A stretch of 40,238 nt of DNA from Nephromyces sp. MM_2019 (lineage: Eukaryota > Apicomplexa > Aconoidasida > Nephromycida): assembly GCA_015657535.1 (NCBI GenBank), contig JADHZB010000304.1, positions 1-40,238 of the forward strand. The letters run 5' to 3'. The position numbers and the translations under genes were made by a program. Under the pieces are notes generated by a model. That model saw only the letters and a list, made by a program, of their open reading frames with translations. It did no database searches and was not told the DNA's origin. This document shows positions 36,451-40,238 of the stretch, one piece after another. Numbering within the stretch: position 1 is the stretch's first letter; each line of letters starts with the position of its first letter.

Positions 36451-36879
36451 GGTGTGGCTGTGTGTGTGTTATGTATCAAGTGTGTCTGTGTGTGTGTGTT
36501 TTATGTAGTGGGGTCTCTGTGTGTGGGTTACAATGTGTTTGTATATCATAAATGCGTGTCTTAGTTTGTAAAACGATTTTTCTTATCTTTATATATTGTT
36601 TTTCATAAAATAAATTGTGTATATTATCAAGCCACTAGTTTATATTGTAAGAAATCTATAATTGGGAGTAAATAACGCGACCATATTTTGACTTGAAAAC
36701 TACATGGGAATATATGAAATGTCTAATTTTTAAGTGTAAGATTTGCTACTCATACTGATTAGGAATTGAAACCAAAAACATAAAGACATTCTAGTCACAA
36801 ATTATATGTCTGTGTACTTGTGTGAAACCAAATTGTTTTCCTTTGATTACGTATATTTGGACTTAGAAATGCTCTATAT

Positions 36880-37440
36880 CTTCAACAACTTACACACACA
36901 GATATGTATAAGCCTATAACATACATAACCATAAACACAATAAACACCCTCTACTTACATAAATCTTAGCTCAAAACATAGGAATTAGCAATAATTTTGA
37001 CATTTCCAAATATTTATACCAATACACATACCCTTCCACACTCTCTATGCACAAACTTCCACACGCTCACATCCTTCACACACACTCCTCACACATAAAC
37101 CCATACGATACACAAACAATACAGACACACCCAAAACAGTCATGAAGCATCATTATTTCCTTTGCACAAACCATCTAAAAAACACACAAACACCTAAAAA
37201 CATGTACACACAAACGACCACATCAAAGAAAATACACTAATAAACATGTACTCGTATCAAAACACTTATAAGCACACGGCAAACATTTTACACCCACTTA
37301 CAAACACATGCGTATATCTCTAAACTCCACACATTCTTACACATACATACATATATTTACACACAGAAATACACGCTTATAGACATTTATAAACACAGAC
37401 ACACATCTACAAACTTATAAACATACACATTACATGAATT
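36880..37440 (+). repeat. CA-rich domain
   Basis: Dense ACACAC, CACTC and ACATAC words occur with few G residues on the plus strand. It is complementary in type to the TG-rich domain ending about 320 bp upstream. No coding frame was found. Confidence 0.7.
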
Positions 37441-38206
37441 CAATCTAAATATTCAGAGTGATTCGAAATTGGCCTTACAAAAGCAAACATTGTGACAAGT
37501 TATTCAAATTGGGCTAAAATTGAAAGTTTTAGTAAATGTGTGTGTGCATATTTGTTTAATTATAGATAAAATGAAATAGCACGAATTACTAAATCAAATA
37601 AATATCAAAAAATTTGTCAAGTTGTGTGTAAAACTGGAAAATGTACATTCAATTAACAAATAAGTAATTTAAACTCACCTATTATATAAAAGCCCAGTAT
37701 AGACACATTTTTTGAAATACTTTTAGTGTTTATATACACAGGAATATATGCATGTGATATATTATGTGTTTCTGCATATATGCTATAAATTATGTATAGC
37801 TGTGTTTGTGAGCTTTACTAACTATATATATGTATATGGGTGTTTTGTACACATATTTATACATGTATAAGTTTGGGGATTTATGTGCATACAAGTATAT
37901 GAGTACTTTTGTATAATAGTAAGTGTCTAAGTGTATTTGATTATATATGTTATTGTATATGTGTATTAGCTTATATATATATATATATGTATATGAGATG
38001 TTTTAGATATCTATGTATATATATGCATTTCTTTGTACACATAAGTTTGCATGCGCATTCCTTTATATAAATACATGTGTGTGTTTATCTCTTACTAGGG
38101 TGTGTTGATGTGATTTGAGGATTAGGGCCAAAAACTCAAAATTGATCCAATTAAACTTAGCATGGCAAATATAGGCATTTGAAGATATAGGTATTATACA
38201 CACAAA

Positions 38207-39975
38207 ATGAGTAAATCAAACGCAGAACCAAATAAAAACAATGACTCACAACACACACATAAGCACATACACAATTACTTACCTCATTATGAGAAAAGTT
38301 TGGACCATGAACTCTTAAAATCACAAACATTAGTCCCTCAGTCGACATTTCATCTTAATGAAAAAAAACGACTCTTGCAATCCATGATGGTATGTATATA
38401 TATACACATATGTGTATAATTAGGTATATATATATATATATTTAAACAAACTTGTACATAGGCTTACATATACATATCTTCATGTGTATATAATCTCATA
38501 TATATTTTATGTGTGTATAATTTCACATATATTTTATGTGTGTAGAATATTATATATATATATGGGTTCATAAAACTCCTATATGTATTAACCTATTTAA
38601 ATTTATTTCAAAGATATTAAATTGGACTCTCCCTTTCAAAATTACTTATAATTATGAGTTATATAGCATCTCACTAAACACAAGGAGCATAAACACATTC
38701 ACAAATTATATATAGGACACATTTTTAAACAATTAAACATCTACATAATTGATAAAAAACATATAAGTTCAACACAAGCTGAATACCCATTTTTATAAAT
38801 GCTATAAAACATTCAGATAGTATTAAAAATAACACACTTACACATACACACACAAATATATACATGATAAATCTTAAGAGCAAATATTATATATAATGGC
38901 ACACACATTTTCTTAGGGCTATGCGGAGTATAAAAAGTCACGCTCACATAAAAAATGGTCGTCAATGTTTCAACGTGATATTACTAGTTTTATGCTCCAA
39001 CACCCCAACACATTTTTGAGGAGATTTAAGAGGTACAAATTATACACACACACCCTCCTCCCATCAATACTCACACACATATATCCAACCAACTTACGCA
39101 TACACATTCAGCACCCCAATTGTATAAATAAATCACTTATTTTTCACAAACTCTGACATATATTACTCCACTGATGCACACTATTACCGTTTGTATAAAC
39201 ATTGCCTCACATAAACACCAATTTAATTTCTAACACACACAGCTCTCTCATCCATGCACACACTAATCCCATCCACACATACACACACACCTTTTTATCA
39301 CATATAATTCACACACTTTCCAGAGGTGTGCCACCATCTTTCAGATGGGCTGTTTGGAAAACTGTATCCAACTCTGAGGGTTTGGCTAAAGAATCGAAAT
39401 TGCCCTATGAAGAGTTATGCACACAGCCCTCTACATATTCTTCTCTAATTCGAATCGATATACCAAGGTTTACACATTTTTATACACACCTATTGTAACT
39501 ATTTCTTGACACACACATTCTTAATTCCACACACATTCTTAATTCCACACACATTCTTAATTCCACACACATTCTTAATTCCACACATATCCTTTCCACA
39601 CACATTCTTATTGCACATACATTCTTACTCCACAAACTTTCTTCATTCTACTCACATTCATATTCCACACACTTTCTTAATTACACACACATACACATAT
39701 ATACACACAAATACACATATGTACGTAAACTGAAAACAAATAAATGTGCTATATAAGCTTTGTATGCCAAATTATTAAGCAACCTTTATTGGCTTTCTAA
39801 CACGCATGTATGTATACACATATGTGTGTGTGAATGAATATTTATATAATTTTTTTGTGTGTGTGTATATAATAAAAATATAGAATGTGATATATCTTAT
39901 GTGAAATTAATTAGGACCTTCCCAGAGTTAAAATTATTCGATCAATATTGTCAAAACCAATTATTTCGTATATTG
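38207..39975 (+). CDS. TBC-domain Rab GTPase-activating protein, 3' truncated by window
   Basis: Four exons join in phase: 38207-38389, 38917-39032, 39324-39467 and 39915-39975, giving the first 168 residues. The start is the ATG after CACACAAA. TBC proteins stimulate GTP hydrolysis by Rab GTPases and control vesicle identity. The N-terminal about 60 residues are polar with a short Thr-His patch. Residues 62-100 (GYAEYKKSRSHKKW to LRRFKR) lead into the TBC start GVPPSFRWAVWK (101-112). The arginine-finger motif IxxDxxR is IRIDIPR at 142-148 (Arg148), completed by TFPELKLF from exon 4, and followed by CQNQLFRIL. The AAG|GTTTAC ... TTAG|G junction recreates exactly the Arg-Thr-Phe of the motif, which strongly supports the splice model. 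The glutamine-finger half (YCQGM type) must lie beyond the right edge. Confidence 0.88.
39512..39583 (+). repeat. 18-bp tandem repeat, four copies, intronic
   Basis: Four perfect units of CACACATTCTTAATTCCA are followed by degenerate copies to about 39680. They lie in the third intron of the TBC gene (39468-39914). The in-frame Ser/Thr/Phe-rich reading across them is not a gene. Confidence 0.88.
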
Positions 39976-40238
39976 GTAAGCTTCTATAGCACACACTTAT
40001 ACATACTTACATATAATATATTGACACATTTTACACACTCTTATCTACTTCTCTCACTTCTTTTACAAATACACAAGCTCTTTTACTCTAATCTTTTTTT
40101 ATTACATAAACACTCTTACCCTATTCTTATGTTGCCTATATATATACACACACAACTACATACAGATATACACATATAAATATACATATCTAAATACACA
40201 TATATATATATATACATATCTAAACACATATATATATA
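39976..40238 (+). other. Start of TBC gene intron 4, ending in CA/TA microsatellite
   Basis: The donor TTG|GTAAGC follows FRIL. The rest is CA- and TC-rich, becoming (TA)n/(CACATA)n at the window end. No acceptor with a TBC-like continuation was found, so the next exon lies outside. Confidence 0.7.

Larger units (their letters stand above)
33835..38206. other. 4.4-kb gene-poor region with alternating CA-rich and TG-rich domains
   Basis: From 33840 to about 35700 the plus strand is enriched in CACACA/ACACGC/AACAC words. From about 36000 to 36560 it is TG-rich, from about 36880 to 37440 CA-rich again, and from 37500 to 38100 mostly TG/TA. No convincing gene is seen. One plus-strand frame at about 35782-35970 (SIYRHDWRVNSNKISGKLID) has coding-like composition but no partner exon. 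Confidence 0.5.

Noticed and set aside
39506..39733. Plus-strand 75-codon Phe/Ile/Pro/His repeat frame
   Set aside because: It is the 18-bp intronic tandem array of the TBC gene read through.

Overview
The window is a nuclear-type segment from an AT-rich, intron-containing unicellular eukaryote. The evidence is standard stop codons, many spliceosomal introns (50 to about 450 nt, GT..AG, often with a TTTTAG or CAG 3' end and a CTAAC or TTAAC branch-like motif), and eukaryote-only genes (a TRIP13/PCH2 AAA+ ATPase, a TBC Rab-GAP, a COPII-like coat protein). There is no operon structure. Asn/Lys/Tyr-rich proteins and dense microsatellites fit an alveolate such as an apicomplexan relative, but the lineage is inferred and not shown. 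All exon joins below were made by eye from reading frame, intron phase and splice sites.

Layout: (1) 148-4438 (+) is a six-exon Sec31-like gene, cut at the 5' edge, full of (CA)n-encoded Thr-His tracts, with introns that are almost pure (TG)n or (CA/TA)n. (2) 5094-7502 (-) is an intronless 802-aa DUF3604 (PHP-like) enzyme with no microsatellites and higher GC, a candidate for lateral acquisition. (3) 9545-10297 (-) is an orphan with a secretory signal or membrane anchor. (4) 10298-13383 is about 3 kb of sequence with no recognised gene. (5) 13384-15976 (+) is TRIP13/PCH2 in seven exons. (6) 16992-19188 (-) is an NADH/NAD-cap pyrophosphatase (NudC/NPY1/NUDT12 class) in three exons. (7) 21032-27359 (-) is a large gene of at least eight exons with WD-like segments, possibly a Pol I TAF1C/Rrn6-type factor. 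(8) 28015-28277 (+) is an orphan exon. (9) 29307-30238 (+) is a 160-aa single-pass membrane orphan. (10) 32470-33834 (+) is a cysteine-containing orphan lacking its 5' exon. (11) 33835-38206 is a long gene-poor region with alternating CA-rich and TG-rich domains. (12) 38207-39975 (+) is the 5' half of a TBC Rab-GAP gene that runs off the right edge.

Functionally these are ordinary independent eukaryotic genes: vesicle traffic (Sec31-like, TBC), meiosis or spindle checkpoint (TRIP13), nucleotide metabolism or RNA decapping (NUDIX), and perhaps rRNA transcription. The most unusual features are the segmental CA/TG landscape, which invades exons in frame (about 1-4.4 kb and 21.7-28.4 kb, and more sparsely 31.7-40.2 kb) but largely spares 5-19.5 kb; a short Sec31-like exon lying between mutually complementary TG and CA introns; and the bacterial-looking DUF3604 gene set into this landscape.
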